A DNA stretch of 64,000 nt, from positions 124,001 to 188,000 of the forward strand of contig NZ_JAIQXX010000003.1 of the NCBI RefSeq assembly GCF_021887715.1, in the 5' to 3' direction. Under the pieces are notes generated by a model. That model did not search any database, had not been told where the DNA came from, and saw only the letters and a list, made by a program, of their open reading frames with translations. Origin of the DNA: Winogradskyella immobilis. Lineage in GTDB: Bacteria; Bacteroidota; Bacteroidia; Flavobacteriales; Flavobacteriaceae. Of the stretch, positions 43,840 to 53,245 are shown piece after piece. The stretch's first letter is position 1. Every line of letters begins with the position of its first letter. A program made the translations under genes and the position numbers.

Positions 43840-44187
43840 ATGAAAAATTTCATGATGATTTTCGTTGGAAAAGAATACACAGACCTTGGTTTATCTCCAG
43901 AAGAAATGCAGGGTAGAATGGAGAAATGGTTTGCTTGGGGAAGTAAAATGGAAAATGCAGGTATTTTAAGAGGTGGTGAAGCTTTAACTCCACAGATAAG
44001 ACGTGTTGTTGGTAAAAACAGAACAGTTACAGATTTAACTTCTGCTGAAGTAAAAGAAATTGTTGGTGGATTTTATTTAGTAGAAGCCGAAGATTTTGAT
44101 ACAGTGCAAGAGATTGCTCAAGATTTTCCAGATTATGATTTAGGAAATACTGTAGAGATTCGTGAAATCATGGTATTTGATAGATAA
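43840..44187 (+). CDS. YCII/DGPF-family protein linked to the sigma factor
   Basis: 115 residues: KNFMMIFVGKEYTD, then MEKWFAWGSKMENAGILRGGEALTPQIRRVV, EIVGGFYLVEAEDFDTVQEIAQDFP and a final strand. The YCII/DGPF domain partners ECF42 sigma factors in many phyla, and here its stop overlaps the sigma ATG (TAATG). The molecular role is unknown. Confidence 0.88.
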   Translation: MKNFMMIFVGKEYTDLGLSPEEMQGRMEKWFAWGSKMENAGILRGGEALTPQIRRVVGKNRTVTDLTSAEVKEIVGGFYLVEAEDFDTVQEIAQDFPDYDLGNTVEIREIMVFDR

Positions 44188-45437
44188 TGGAACATAAACT
44201 AGTAGACCATCTATTTCGTCATCATAGTGGAAAGATGGTCTCTGTTTTAATACGTATTTTTGGGCTACAACATCTAGACATTATAGAAGATGCTGTACAA
44301 GATACATTTATAAAGGCCAGCTTATCATGGCGTAAACAACAACCAGAATATCCTGAAGCTTGGCTAACCAAAGCCGCAAAAAACAGAGTGTTAGATATTT
44401 TTAGAACGCTCAAAACTCAAAAAAAGCATTATTCAACTATTACTACAGGTACAGATGCCATCGCTATCAACGAGTTGTTTTTAGATACCGAAATTGAAGA
44501 TGCACAGCTAAGAATGATATTTACTGCTTGTCATCTTCAGCTAGATCCTAGAGATCGCATATCCTTTGCTTTAAAAACGGTTTCGGGTTTTAGTACTAAA
44601 GAAATTGCTTCAGCATTACTCGCAAAAGAAGATACTGTCAAAAAGCGTTTAATGCGCGCCAGAAAGGCTATTAAAAAATCTGATATACAATTCAATATTC
44701 CTAAAGGAAAAGCATTACCAGAGCGTTTAGAGAGTGTTATGGAGGTATTGTATCTCATTTTCAATGAAGGATTTCACTCTAATAATAAAGAACAATTAAT
44801 TAGAGAAGATTTGTGTGGAGAAGCTATGCGTTTATGCCAATTATTACTAAAGCGTAAAGACACAAGATCTCCAGAGACTTATGCGCTTTTTGCATTGATG
44901 TGTTTTCATTCTGCAAGATTAGAAACTAAAGTAGGTGTCAATAATGAAATACTAGGCTTAAAACAACAAGATAGATCTTTATGGCATTTTCCATTAATAG
45001 AGCTTGGAAATAACACCATGCATAAAGCAGTAGAAACAGAAAGTTTTTCATGTTATCATTACGAAGCAGCTATAGCTGCAGAGCATTTGCGTGCTAAAAC
45101 TTTTGAAGACACCAATTGGAACAAAATTTTAAAGTGGTATGAGGCATTAGACCAACTACAACCAATGTCATCTCATCAGTTAACTATGGCAGTAATATGT
45201 CTACAAAAAGAAGATTATGACGGTGCAAAAGATCATTTAAAGAAAATAAATCCAGAAGATTTTGAACAGCGAAAGTATTTATACTATGCAACTAAAGCAG
45301 ATTATTATTTTAATATAAAAATGTTAGAAAAAGCATTAACGAATATAGATATAGCTATAGAAAATGTTACAAATAATTTAGAGCGAGACTATCTTTTAAA
45401 AAAGAAAACGAAATGGTTAAATAATACGAGTAATTAA
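44187..45437 (+). CDS. ECF42-type RNA polymerase sigma factor with TPR-like extension
   Basis: 416 residues, much longer than ordinary ECF factors (about 190). Region 2 shows HHSGKMVSVLIRIFG, DIIEDAVQDTFIKASLSW, PEAWLTKAAKNRVLD; region 4 LDPRDRISFALKTVSGFSTKEIASALL, VKKRLMRARKAI. The C-terminal half is a helical-repeat domain (EALDQLQPMSSHQLTMAVI, DGAKDHLKKINPEDFEQRKYLYYATKADYY) that replaces an anti-sigma factor in the ECF42 group. The YCII gene just upstream is the conserved partner. The signal is unknown. Confidence 0.92.
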   Translation: MEHKLVDHLFRHHSGKMVSVLIRIFGLQHLDIIEDAVQDTFIKASLSWRKQQPEYPEAWLTKAAKNRVLDIFRTLKTQKKHYSTITTGTDAIAINELFLDTEIEDAQLRMIFTACHLQLDPRDRISFALKTVSGFSTKEIASALLAKEDTVKKRLMRARKAIKKSDIQFNIPKGKALPERLESVMEVLYLIFNEGFHSNNKEQLIREDLCGEAMRLCQLLLKRKDTRSPETYALFALMCFHSARLETKVGVNNEILGLKQQDRSLWHFPLIELGNNTMHKAVETESFSCYHYEAAIAAEHLRAKTFEDTNWNKILKWYEALDQLQPMSSHQLTMAVICLQKEDYDGAKDHLKKINPEDFEQRKYLYYATKADYYFNIKMLEKALTNIDIAIENVTNNLERDYLLKKKTKWLNNTSN

Positions 45438-45483
45438 AAAAGGCGTAATTTTATAAATCTAAACGAATTACATTAAAACCAAA

Positions 45484-46359
45484 ATGATTATGAATACAAA
45501 AAAACAATTCCGATTATTAGTTCTTAGTTTAGCCTTAATTATAAGCGCTTGCGGAGAAACTAAGAAAGAAACAGAGACAACTCAACAATCTAAAGAAACA
45601 GAAGAAGTAGCTAAAGCACCAATATATAATACTGAAGATCCAAGTTCAATTTTGGCATCTATAGAATATGCACATGGTGGATGGAATGATCTTTGGAGTA
45701 AAAAAGATGTACAATATACTTATGATTATCGTCTTCCAGATGACAAGGCAGATGTATCTATGGAGCGTTATATTTTCGATACCGAAGCGTCCTTTGCACA
45801 TTATACACAGCATGATGTTAACGCTATGCCTGGTGCAGAAGGCGATATGATGCAATATTTTGATGGAGAAACAACTATAGCTATGTTAGGTGACAAAAAA
45901 GTAGAAGACCCACAAGCAGTTGGTACTAGTGAGTTTTTAAGACGTGCAAATTATTTTTGGTTTGTAATGCCATATAAGCTAAACGACGCAGGTACTATTG
46001 CTAAATATATGGGGCAAGAAGATTATAACGGTACTATGTATGATAAAGTAGGAATCACTTACGATTCTGAAATCACTGGAAAAGAACAAAACGATATTTA
46101 TATTTTGTATGTTAATCCAGAAACAAAGATGATTGATCGTTTCTTTTTCTCTTTGCCAGCATTAGGAGTTAATGTACCAGCGATTATTGCAAATTACGAA
46201 TATGAAGATGTAGAAGGACAAAAGATAGCAACAAAACGCACGTATTTTATGCCAAATGAGAATGGTGAGTATGGCGAGATACCTAGTATCAACCAAACCT
46301 TAACTAATATTTCATTTAATAATGGATTTACACCAGAAAACATAATGAGTGTTGAATAA
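45484..46359 (+). CDS. Lipoprotein (DUF6503-like)
   Basis: 291 residues with a lipobox IISAC at about residue 22. After a short charged linker comes ILASIEYAHGGWNDLWSKKDVQYTYDYR, a strand-rich domain with MQYFDGETTIAML and FWFVMPYKLND, VGITYDSE, and MIDRFFFSL, resembling DUF6503/outer-membrane lipoprotein-sorting LolA-like folds. The first ATG (45484) is followed by a second at 45490, and either could be used. Exported and lipid-anchored; function unknown. Confidence 0.8.
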   Translation: MIMNTKKQFRLLVLSLALIISACGETKKETETTQQSKETEEVAKAPIYNTEDPSSILASIEYAHGGWNDLWSKKDVQYTYDYRLPDDKADVSMERYIFDTEASFAHYTQHDVNAMPGAEGDMMQYFDGETTIAMLGDKKVEDPQAVGTSEFLRRANYFWFVMPYKLNDAGTIAKYMGQEDYNGTMYDKVGITYDSEITGKEQNDIYILYVNPETKMIDRFFFSLPALGVNVPAIIANYEYEDVEGQKIATKRTYFMPNENGEYGEIPSINQTLTNISFNNGFTPENIMSVE

Positions 46360-46380
46360 AACTAATTGATATAAATATAT

Positions 46381-46409
46381 AAAAGGAAGCATTTAATGCT
46401 TCCTTTTTT
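46381..46409 (+). terminator. Rho-independent terminator after the DUF6503-like gene
   Basis: AAAAGGAAGCAT/ATGCTTCCTTTT with a 3-base loop TTA and six T. Confidence 0.85.
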
Positions 46410-46548
46410 GTTTGTAAAAACTTTTGCTTGCTATAATATTGATAGTTAATGACTTTAAGAATTCACACTAGATTTTATAAATCATTAATTAGAATAACAG
46501 CAATAATTTTATAATTTAGGACACTGTAATTAACCCTATATTATTACA

Positions 46549-46926
46549 ATGAATCAACCATTTCAAATAACAAAATTTAATTTTGGAACTTTACAATTCT
46601 ATGAAAATTATGTCATCTCTACTCAAAATGAAGGAGTTCATATTGGAATTAATGAGCATAATAAAATAATGAGCACAATTATTGACTACTTCGGTGATAA
46701 GAAATTTATATATATCGCTAATAGAAAACATTCTTATTCTATAGATGTTATGGTGTATTACGAAGTGATAAAAGTTAAAAATCTTTTGGCTATAGCTGTA
46801 GTCAATTATTTAAAGACTAATGTAAGTACCTATACTATGGAAAGTCATTTCTTAAAAAAGAAATCGAAAGAATTTGATGAACTAGAAACCGCTATTAAGT
46901 GGGCAAGTACACTCCTAGAAAATTGA
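46549..46926 (+). CDS. Small conserved protein, SpoIIAA/STAS-like layout
   Basis: 125 residues, soluble. ITKFNFGTLQFYENYVISTQNEGVHI, then STIIDYFGDKKFIYIANRKHSYSIDVMVYY, IAVVNYLKTNV, and FLKKKSKEFDELETAIKWA. The alternation of strands and helices, and the closing EFDELETAIKWA, recall the STAS-like (SpoIIAA) uncharacterised family of Flavobacteriia; this is a fold guess only. Monocistronic. Confidence 0.7.
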   Translation: MNQPFQITKFNFGTLQFYENYVISTQNEGVHIGINEHNKIMSTIIDYFGDKKFIYIANRKHSYSIDVMVYYEVIKVKNLLAIAVVNYLKTNVSTYTMESHFLKKKSKEFDELETAIKWASTLLEN

Positions 46927-46961
46927 AAATAGAATTAGTATTACAGAATAATTAATAACAT

Positions 46962-47600
46962 TTAAACAAGGTTATTTATATAATCAACATTAACAACGTG
47001 CTTGCCATTAAACGGCATAATAGACAAGCGTTCTCCAAATAAATCATTTGCTTTTATAATCTCTTTTTTAATACGATTTGCATCTATATATTCATCCTCA
47101 GTACCATAGATCAGTTTAACATTGCAATCTTTCGATAAATATTTAAAATCATCGGCGATTAATTCTATAGGAATTCCGCCAGAATGCAATACCAATTGCG
47201 AACATTGCAATTGGCGTTTAACCATATAACGCGTAGCAATACTAACTCCTTGAGAATAACCTAGAATTATGAGATTTACATTTTTTGGAATAACTTCTTT
47301 ATCTAAAACAGCATCTATATAATTTAAAATATTGTCCATGCCATCACTAGTATTATCTCGAGTTAACCAATTAGCGCCGACATGCATTTTAGGTTGTATA
47401 TAATATTTACTGGGCGCTTGTGGTGCAATAATGTAATTTTCTTCAGAATTTAAATCTTTAAAATACTTTAAAAAATAGCGACTTAGATAGCCCATGCCAT
47501 GACAAACCAACCATACATTTTTAGTTTGTGCTGTCAATTGGTTTAATGTAGAATATGAGTTGCTAGTGGTATATGTGATTTCTTTTTCTTCCTGATTCAT
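46962..47600 (-). CDS. Alpha/beta hydrolase (phospholipase/carboxylesterase-like)
   Basis: 212 residues without a signal peptide. NVWLVCHGMGYLSRYF, then YIIAPQAPSKYYIQP, NLIILGYSQGVSIATRYM (nucleophile Ser in GYSQG), QLVLHSGGIP, KLIYGTEDEYID (Asp) and NGKHVVN (His) complete the catalytic triad. Short carboxylesterase family; the substrate is unknown. Divergent from the menaquinone cluster. Confidence 0.88.
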   Translation of the reverse strand: MNQEEKEITYTTSNSYSTLNQLTAQTKNVWLVCHGMGYLSRYFLKYFKDLNSEENYIIAPQAPSKYYIQPKMHVGANWLTRDNTSDGMDNILNYIDAVLDKEVIPKNVNLIILGYSQGVSIATRYMVKRQLQCSQLVLHSGGIPIELIADDFKYLSKDCNVKLIYGTEDEYIDANRIKKEIIKANDLFGERLSIMPFNGKHVVNVDYINNLV

Positions 47601-47618
47601 TTTTATTTGTAGTTTCAG

Positions 47619-47626
47619 TACTTTTG
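47619..47626 (+). promoter_or_regulatory. -7 box at the head of the menaquinone cluster
   Basis: TACTTTTG matches TAnnTTTG, 28 bases before the ATG at 47655, in the divergent interval. Confidence 0.5.
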
Positions 47627-47654
47627 TTTTCTGCCATTAAAAGTAGGCATTACT

Positions 47655-48080
47655 ATGCAAATATCTAAAGAAGAATTATTGAATCAAATCAATGCTGTAA
47701 ATAAAAATACGCTAATGGAAACTTTAGGTATTGAAGTTGTAGATTATACAGATAATACACTAACAGCTCGTATGCCAGTGACACCAAAAGTTCATCAGCC
47801 AGATGGTGTGCTACACGGAGGAGCTACAGCTGCATTAGCAGAAAGTGTAGGTAGTTATGCAGCTCATATATTTACAGATAGAGATCAGTTTTTTGTAAGA
47901 GGTTTAGAGATTACTGCAAATCACCTAAAAGCCGTTAAAAGTGGTTTCGTTTATGCAAAAGCTACATTTTTGCACAAAGGACGTACAACTCAACTTTTAG
48001 ATATTAGAGTTACAGATGATGAAGATAATTTAATATCTATTTGTAGATTATCTACAATTACATTACCAAAACAAAAGTAA
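47655..48080 (+). CDS. Hotdog-fold thioesterase, likely DHNA-CoA thioesterase (MenI-like)
   Basis: 141 residues. VHQPDGVLHGGATAALAESVGSYAAH is the PaaI/hotdog active-site helix with the catalytic Glu in ALAES, followed by GFVYAKATFLHKGRTTQLLDIRVTDDEDNLI. The stop is one base before menF, so it is co-translated with it, which supports the 1,4-dihydroxy-2-naphthoyl-CoA thioesterase step of menaquinone synthesis. Inference from position; other acyl-CoA thioesters remain possible. Confidence 0.8.
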   Translation: MQISKEELLNQINAVNKNTLMETLGIEVVDYTDNTLTARMPVTPKVHQPDGVLHGGATAALAESVGSYAAHIFTDRDQFFVRGLEITANHLKAVKSGFVYAKATFLHKGRTTQLLDIRVTDDEDNLISICRLSTITLPKQK

Positions 48081-48081
48081 A

Positions 48082-49191
48082 ATGGACGCTCAAACATTTT
48101 TTGACGCGTTAACAAAACACTATTCAGAAGATCTACCTTTTGTAGTTTACAGTAGACCTGTAGATTCTAAAATAAAGTGTTGGCTTCAGAATGATGATGC
48201 ATACTATACGACAAATACATTTACTGAAAGTGGATTTGTTTTTTCTCCGTTTAATTTAGATGAAAAATCGATACTTATACCTAGTGACAACAGTACTCAT
48301 TTAAGTATCAAGGTTGAGATGTTAGATGTAGAAATGCCTGCTAATAAAACGACTACCGAACCAGATAGCCAATCACATATAAAATTAGTTACAGAAGCAA
48401 TTAAAACTATTGAGGACTCCGATTTGTCTAAAGTGGTATTATCGAGATGCAAAACTGAAACTATACAGGATGATCCAATAACTGTTTTTAAACGTTTATT
48501 CAATACTTACAAAAATGCTATGGTATATTGTTGGTATCATCCTAAGGTTGGACTTTGGTTAGGTGCTACTCCAGAGTTATTGTTAAAAGTAGAAGGGAAG
48601 CAGTTAACTACCATTTCTTTAGCTGGGACAAAACCTTATAACAAAAACAATGAAGTACAATGGTCAGCTAAAGAATTAGAAGAACAGCAAATAGTTACTG
48701 ATTATATTACAGAACAAATAAAACCTTATGTTCAAAGCATAAAAACTTCCAATATAGAAACTGTAAGAGCAGGTCAATTATTACATCTAAAAACTAGGAT
48801 TACTGCACGTTTAGATCATAAAGACTCACGTTTAGAAGATATCATTTTGGCATTACATCCAACACCAGCAGTGTGTGGTTTTCCTAAAACTATAGCTAAA
48901 GCATTTATCTTAAATAATGAAGATTACAATCGCGAATTCTATACAGGATTTTTGGGAGAACTCAATTTAAAAAGTACAAATACAAGAAATATCAACCGAA
49001 GAAATGTTGAGAATAATGCTTATGGTGTTGTTAAGACGCAATCTAATTTTTATGTCAACTTGCGTTGTATGCAAATACAATCTAATAAAGCATTAATTTA
49101 TGTCGGAGGCGGAATTACAAAAGCTTCCGAGCCCCAAAACGAATGGAATGAGACCGTTGAGAAAACGAAAACAATGCTAAAAGTCTTATAG
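48082..49191 (+). CDS. menF: Isochorismate synthase MenF
   Basis: 369 residues; chorismate-binding enzyme. WLGATPELLLKVEGKQLTTISLAGTKPYN, IALHPTPAVCGFPKTIAK, FYTGFLGELN and IYVGGGITKASEPQNEWNETVEKTKTM match MenF/EntC. The N-terminal non-catalytic part is shorter than in E. coli. It makes isochorismate for MenD, the next gene. One base from the thioesterase before it. Confidence 0.92.
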   Translation: MDAQTFFDALTKHYSEDLPFVVYSRPVDSKIKCWLQNDDAYYTTNTFTESGFVFSPFNLDEKSILIPSDNSTHLSIKVEMLDVEMPANKTTTEPDSQSHIKLVTEAIKTIEDSDLSKVVLSRCKTETIQDDPITVFKRLFNTYKNAMVYCWYHPKVGLWLGATPELLLKVEGKQLTTISLAGTKPYNKNNEVQWSAKELEEQQIVTDYITEQIKPYVQSIKTSNIETVRAGQLLHLKTRITARLDHKDSRLEDIILALHPTPAVCGFPKTIAKAFILNNEDYNREFYTGFLGELNLKSTNTRNINRRNVENNAYGVVKTQSNFYVNLRCMQIQSNKALIYVGGGITKASEPQNEWNETVEKTKTMLKVL

Positions 49192-49211
49192 CAAAGCCAC
49201 ATGCTTTTTTG

Positions 49212-49219
49212 TATGTTTG
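49212..49219 (+). promoter_or_regulatory. -7 box placed almost at the menD start
   Basis: TATGTTTG matches TAnnTTTG; only eight bases lie between it and the ATG at 49228, so a transcript from here would have almost no leader. Confidence 0.45.
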
Positions 49220-49227
49220 TATTATAA

Positions 49228-50937
49228 ATGAAGCATTCAAAAATCCCTTTATCTCAAACTATAGTTGCATTATGTAAAGCACATAATATTACTCATATTG
49301 TTATTTCTCCTGGAAGTAGAAATGCACCTTTAACTATTGGTTTTACTCATAACAATGATTTTAAATGCTATAGTATTGTCGATGAACGTTGTGCCGCTTT
49401 TTTTGCTTTAGGTATGGCTCAACAATTACTACAACCAGTTGCCGTAGTTTGTACTTCTGGCAGTGCATTGTTAAATTACTATCCAGCTGTATCCGAAGCA
49501 TTTTATAGCAGAATTCCTTTAGTTGTGATTTCTGCAGATCGACCAGAATATTTATTAGATATTGGAGATGGACAAACGGTGAAACAAAAAAATGTATATG
49601 GAGATCATGTGTTTTATAATGCTAATCTTAAACTAGATCTACAAAGTAGCGATAAGGTAGATACTTTAAATCTTCAAAATGAAATAAATAAATACAATAC
49701 CTCTGAAATTAATTTAGCTTTTAATAAAGCAAGATTAGAATCGGGTCCAGTACATATTAATTGTCCTTTTAACGAACCTTTATACGAAATAATAAATGAG
49801 TTATCTGTAAATATTGCACCTAATATTGAAGAAAAATTGAATATTAATGGTTTTGATGAAGATTTAACTAATTATATTAACCAATGGGATAAAGCAACAC
49901 GAAAACTCATTTTAGTCGGGGTAAATTCGCCCAATACTATAGAGCAACAATGGATAGATGCTTTTGCTAATGATAATAGTGTTATTGTGTTTACAGAAAC
50001 AACTTCCAATATACATCATGAATCCTTTTTTCCTGGAATAGATAAAATAATAGCACCTTTAGAAGACGAAGATTTTTTAAAACTTCAACCAGAAATCTTA
50101 TTAACTTTTGGAGGATTAGTGGTTTCAAAAAAGATAAAAGCATTTTTGCGTAAATACCAACCTAAACAGCATTGGCATATTGATCCGTATTCAGCAAATG
50201 ACACGTTTTTTTGTTTAAAACATCATTTTAAGGTGACGCCAAATCAGTTTTTTTCTCAGTTTATCCCTAAACTTTCTAAGGTAGTAGAGAGTAATTATAA
50301 CCCGTATTGGTCAACTGTAAAATCTAAACGAAGAAAAAAGCATGAAAACTATCTAGAAACGATTCCGTTTTCAGATTTTAAAGTATTTAATCGACTTTTG
50401 CAATCATTACCTAATGATAGTCAATTACAGGTAGGTAATAGTTCTGCGATTAGGTACACACAGCTGTTTCAAATGCCTAATGATGTTACGGTATTTTGTA
50501 ATAGAGGTACAAGTGGTATTGACGGGAGCACAAGTACAGCTATTGGAGCAGCATTAGCTTCTGGTAAAAGAACAACCTTTATAACAGGAGACTTGAGTTT
50601 CTTTTACGATAGCAATGCGTTGTGGAACAATTATATACCAAATTCGTTTAGAATTATTGTCATAAACAATAGTGGCGGTGGTATATTTAGAATACTTCCA
50701 GGTCATAAAAACACAGAAAATTTCGATACTTATTTTGAAACCAAACACCAACTTACTGCAAGCCATCTATGCGATATGTATGGGTTTTATTATAGTAAGG
50801 CAAGTAATGATTCTGAATTAAAAACAGAATTATCTAAATTTTATAATGATGAAAATCAACCTAAACTTTTAGAAATTTTCACACCATCAGAGATCAATGA
50901 TGAGGTACTCTTAAACTATTTTAAGTTTATAAAGTAA
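49228..50937 (+). CDS. menD: SEPHCHC synthase MenD
   Basis: 569 residues, thiamine-diphosphate enzyme. VISPGSRNAPLT at the start, IVDERCAAFFALGMAQ, CTSGSALLNYYPAVSEA, a central domain with PFNEPLY, and the C-terminal ThDP-binding TGDLSFFYDSNALWN, VINNSGGGIFRILPG. It joins isochorismate and 2-oxoglutarate to give 2-succinyl-5-enolpyruvyl-6-hydroxy-3-cyclohexene-1-carboxylate. Next in the cluster after menF. Confidence 0.96.
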   Translation: MKHSKIPLSQTIVALCKAHNITHIVISPGSRNAPLTIGFTHNNDFKCYSIVDERCAAFFALGMAQQLLQPVAVVCTSGSALLNYYPAVSEAFYSRIPLVVISADRPEYLLDIGDGQTVKQKNVYGDHVFYNANLKLDLQSSDKVDTLNLQNEINKYNTSEINLAFNKARLESGPVHINCPFNEPLYEIINELSVNIAPNIEEKLNINGFDEDLTNYINQWDKATRKLILVGVNSPNTIEQQWIDAFANDNSVIVFTETTSNIHHESFFPGIDKIIAPLEDEDFLKLQPEILLTFGGLVVSKKIKAFLRKYQPKQHWHIDPYSANDTFFCLKHHFKVTPNQFFSQFIPKLSKVVESNYNPYWSTVKSKRRKKHENYLETIPFSDFKVFNRLLQSLPNDSQLQVGNSSAIRYTQLFQMPNDVTVFCNRGTSGIDGSTSTAIGAALASGKRTTFITGDLSFFYDSNALWNNYIPNSFRIIVINNSGGGIFRILPGHKNTENFDTYFETKHQLTASHLCDMYGFYYSKASNDSELKTELSKFYNDENQPKLLEIFTPSEINDEVLLNYFKFIK

Positions 50938-51024
50938 AATTTAAGTTAACATGTGACTTTTTACTATTCAATGTGTCTTAAAAATAGTTACCTTTAAAAT
51001 CTTAACAATCAAAATTATTTAAAA

Positions 51025-51366
51025 ATGAGTAAAAGAGACGACTTAATAGTAAAATACGCTGCAGATTTAAAAGATAAATGCGGAGTTAATCCAGATATGG
51101 ATTTATTAACCAAAGTTACAGTAGGTTTAGGACCTTCAATATACAATGCAGATTCTTCAACAGTTTCAGGTTCTGACGAGAAAGAATTAGCAACGGTTAA
51201 AAATAATTTTCTAATCAAAAAATTAGGGCTTAGTGATAGTGGAGATTTAGATGGCGCTATAGATTCAGTAATAGAAACTTATGGACGCTCTAATAGAAAT
51301 AAGTACAGAGCTGTGATTTATTATATGTTAGCAAAACATTTTAAAAAGGAGTCTGTTTATAAATAA
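51025..51366 (+). CDS. DUF2853 family protein
   Basis: 113 residues, soluble. MSKRDDLIVKYAADLKDKCGVNPDMDLLTKVTVGLGPSIYNAD... then KELATVKNNFLIKKLGL and a C-terminal helix KYRAVIYYMLAKHF are characteristic of DUF2853, a small family with one known structure and no known function. It sits in the menaquinone cluster without evident relation to the pathway. Confidence 0.9.
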   Translation: MSKRDDLIVKYAADLKDKCGVNPDMDLLTKVTVGLGPSIYNADSSTVSGSDEKELATVKNNFLIKKLGLSDSGDLDGAIDSVIETYGRSNRNKYRAVIYYMLAKHFKKESVYK

Positions 51367-51466
51367 GAAATTGTTCTCAGATCGATTAAGCGTTATTGTT
51401 CTTTATAGAGCGGTAACGCTTTTTCTTTATCCTTAAATTTATATCAGTATCTGAAAAAAATATCAA

Positions 51467-51474
51467 TACCTTTG
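51467..51474 (+). promoter_or_regulatory. -7 box placed at the cvfB-like start
   Basis: TACCTTTG matches TAnnTTTG and ends four bases before the ATG at 51479, so a transcript from it would be leaderless. Confidence 0.45.
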
Positions 51475-51478
51475 CCGC

Positions 51479-52309
51479 ATGATACACTTAGGAGAATACA
51501 ATACCTTACGAATACTTAGAGATACTGAACCAGGTCTCTTTTTGGGTGATAATGAAGAAAACGAAGTATTGTTACCTAACCGTTATGTGCCAGAAACTTT
51601 TGAAATTGATGATGAAATAGAAGTTTTTGTGTATTTAGATAACGAAGAACGACCTGTAGCAACAACAGATCATCCGTTTATTATAGTAAATGACTTTGCA
51701 CTTTTAAGATGTAATCAAGTTAATGATTATGGTGCTTTTTTAGATTGGGGATTGGTAAAAGAATTGTTTTGTCCATTTAGAGAACAAGCGTTTAAAATGA
51801 AGAAAGGCGGCTGGTATTTAGTGCATTGTTACTTAGATACTGAATCTAACCGTTTGGTCGCTTCTAGTAAAACCAATAGCTTTTTAAATAATAAAGAACT
51901 TACTGTCGCTCAGTTTGATGAAGTAGATATTATTGTATCTCATCCTTCGGATTTAGGGATGAATGTTATTATTAACAAGGTGCATTTAGGACTAATTTTT
52001 AAAGATGACATTTATAAAGATATAAGTGTAGGAGATCGATTAAAAGGCATTGTCAAAAAAGTAAGACCAGATAATAAATTAGATATTTCATTAAACCAAA
52101 TTGGCTATAGAAATATTGAGCCCAATGCCGAGTTTATTTTAAATGAGCTACATGATAATAGTGGTTTTATCCCTTTGCACGACAAATCCAGCCCTGAAGC
52201 TATAAAAGAACAGCTTGAAATGAGTAAAAAAAGCTTCAAAAAAGCTATTGGCACACTATATAAAGAACGTCAGATAGAGATTAAATCAGATGGTATTTAT
52301 CTCAAATAA
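51479..52309 (+). CDS. CvfB-like S1 RNA-binding protein
   Basis: 276 residues. Tandem S1-like beta domains: GEYNTLRILRDTEPGLFLGDNEENEVLLPNRYVP at 4-37, then DYGAFLDWGLVKELFCPFREQ, a third S1 at about 140-200 with LGLIFKDDIYKDISVGDRLKG, and a C-terminal winged-helix-like part FIPLHDKSSPEAIKEQLEMSKKSFKKAIGTLYKE. CvfB in Staphylococcus regulates virulence via RNA; here a general RNA-binding role is the safe reading. It lies inside the menaquinone cluster, an inserted gene. Confidence 0.88.
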   Translation: MIHLGEYNTLRILRDTEPGLFLGDNEENEVLLPNRYVPETFEIDDEIEVFVYLDNEERPVATTDHPFIIVNDFALLRCNQVNDYGAFLDWGLVKELFCPFREQAFKMKKGGWYLVHCYLDTESNRLVASSKTNSFLNNKELTVAQFDEVDIIVSHPSDLGMNVIINKVHLGLIFKDDIYKDISVGDRLKGIVKKVRPDNKLDISLNQIGYRNIEPNAEFILNELHDNSGFIPLHDKSSPEAIKEQLEMSKKSFKKAIGTLYKERQIEIKSDGIYLK

Positions 52310-52389
52310 AAACAGTTAATCTTTTACTATAATTAGAATAATAGCATTGCTATTATTTCCTTATTTTTACACTACAAATTTCAAGTAGA

Positions 52390-53229
52390 ATGAGTCAGAT
52401 AGATTGGGTAACGGTTAAATCTTATGAAGATATAACGTACCAAAAAAGTAATGGAGTTGCCAGAATAGCATTTAATAGGCCTAACGTAAGAAATGCATTT
52501 CGTCCAAAAACTACTTCAGAGCTTTACGATGCTTTTTATGATGCTAATGAAGACGTAAATATAGGCGTGGTTTTATTAAGTGCAGAAGGTCCATCTACTA
52601 AAGATGGAGTTTGGAGTTTTTGTTCTGGAGGTGATCAAAAAGCCAGAGGACATCAAGGCTATGTTGGAGATGATGGCTATCACCGCTTAAATATTTTAGA
52701 AGTGCAACGGTTAATTCGTTTTATGCCAAAAGCAGTTATTGCTGTTGTTCCGGGTTGGGCTGTTGGTGGAGGACATAGTTTACATGTTGTTTGCGATTTA
52801 ACTCTAGCAAGTAAGGAACATGCTATTTTTAAACAAACAGATGCTGATGTAACCAGTTTTGATGGCGGTTATGGATCTGCGTATTTGGCAAAAATGGTAG
52901 GGCAAAAAAAAGCAAGAGAGATCTTTTTCTTAGGTAGAAATTACTCTGCTCAAGAAGCATATGAAATGGGAATGGTAAATGCCGTAATTCCACATGCAGA
53001 ATTAGAAACTACAGCCTATCAATGGGCACAAGAAATATTAGCTAAATCTCCAACTTCTATTAAAATGCTAAAATTTGCAATGAACCTTACGGATGATGGT
53101 ATGGTAGGACAACAAGTTTTTGCAGGTGAAGCCACACGTTTAGCATACATGACTGATGAAGCTAAAGAAGGAAGAGATGCGTTTTTAGAAAAACGCAAAC
53201 CAAACTTTGATAAAAAATGGATTCCTTAA
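52390..53229 (+). CDS. menB: 1,4-dihydroxy-2-naphthoyl-CoA synthase MenB
   Basis: 279 residues of the crotonase fold. VARIAFNRPNVRNAFRPKT, FCSGGDQKARGHQGYVG, GWAVGGGHSLHVVCDLTLAS, KQTDADVTSFDGGYGSAYLAKMVGQKKAREIFFLGR and the end EGRDAFLEKRKPNFDKKW are diagnostic. It closes the ring of the OSB-CoA intermediate. Followed 16 bases later by menA. Confidence 0.96.
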   Translation: MSQIDWVTVKSYEDITYQKSNGVARIAFNRPNVRNAFRPKTTSELYDAFYDANEDVNIGVVLLSAEGPSTKDGVWSFCSGGDQKARGHQGYVGDDGYHRLNILEVQRLIRFMPKAVIAVVPGWAVGGGHSLHVVCDLTLASKEHAIFKQTDADVTSFDGGYGSAYLAKMVGQKKAREIFFLGRNYSAQEAYEMGMVNAVIPHAELETTAYQWAQEILAKSPTSIKMLKFAMNLTDDGMVGQQVFAGEATRLAYMTDEAKEGRDAFLEKRKPNFDKKWIP

Positions 53230-53245
53230 TTTTTAACATCTGGTG

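Noticed and set aside
45668..45850. Plus-strand ORF of 60 codons inside the DUF6503-like gene
   Set aside because: Other-frame shadow of an exported lipoprotein gene.
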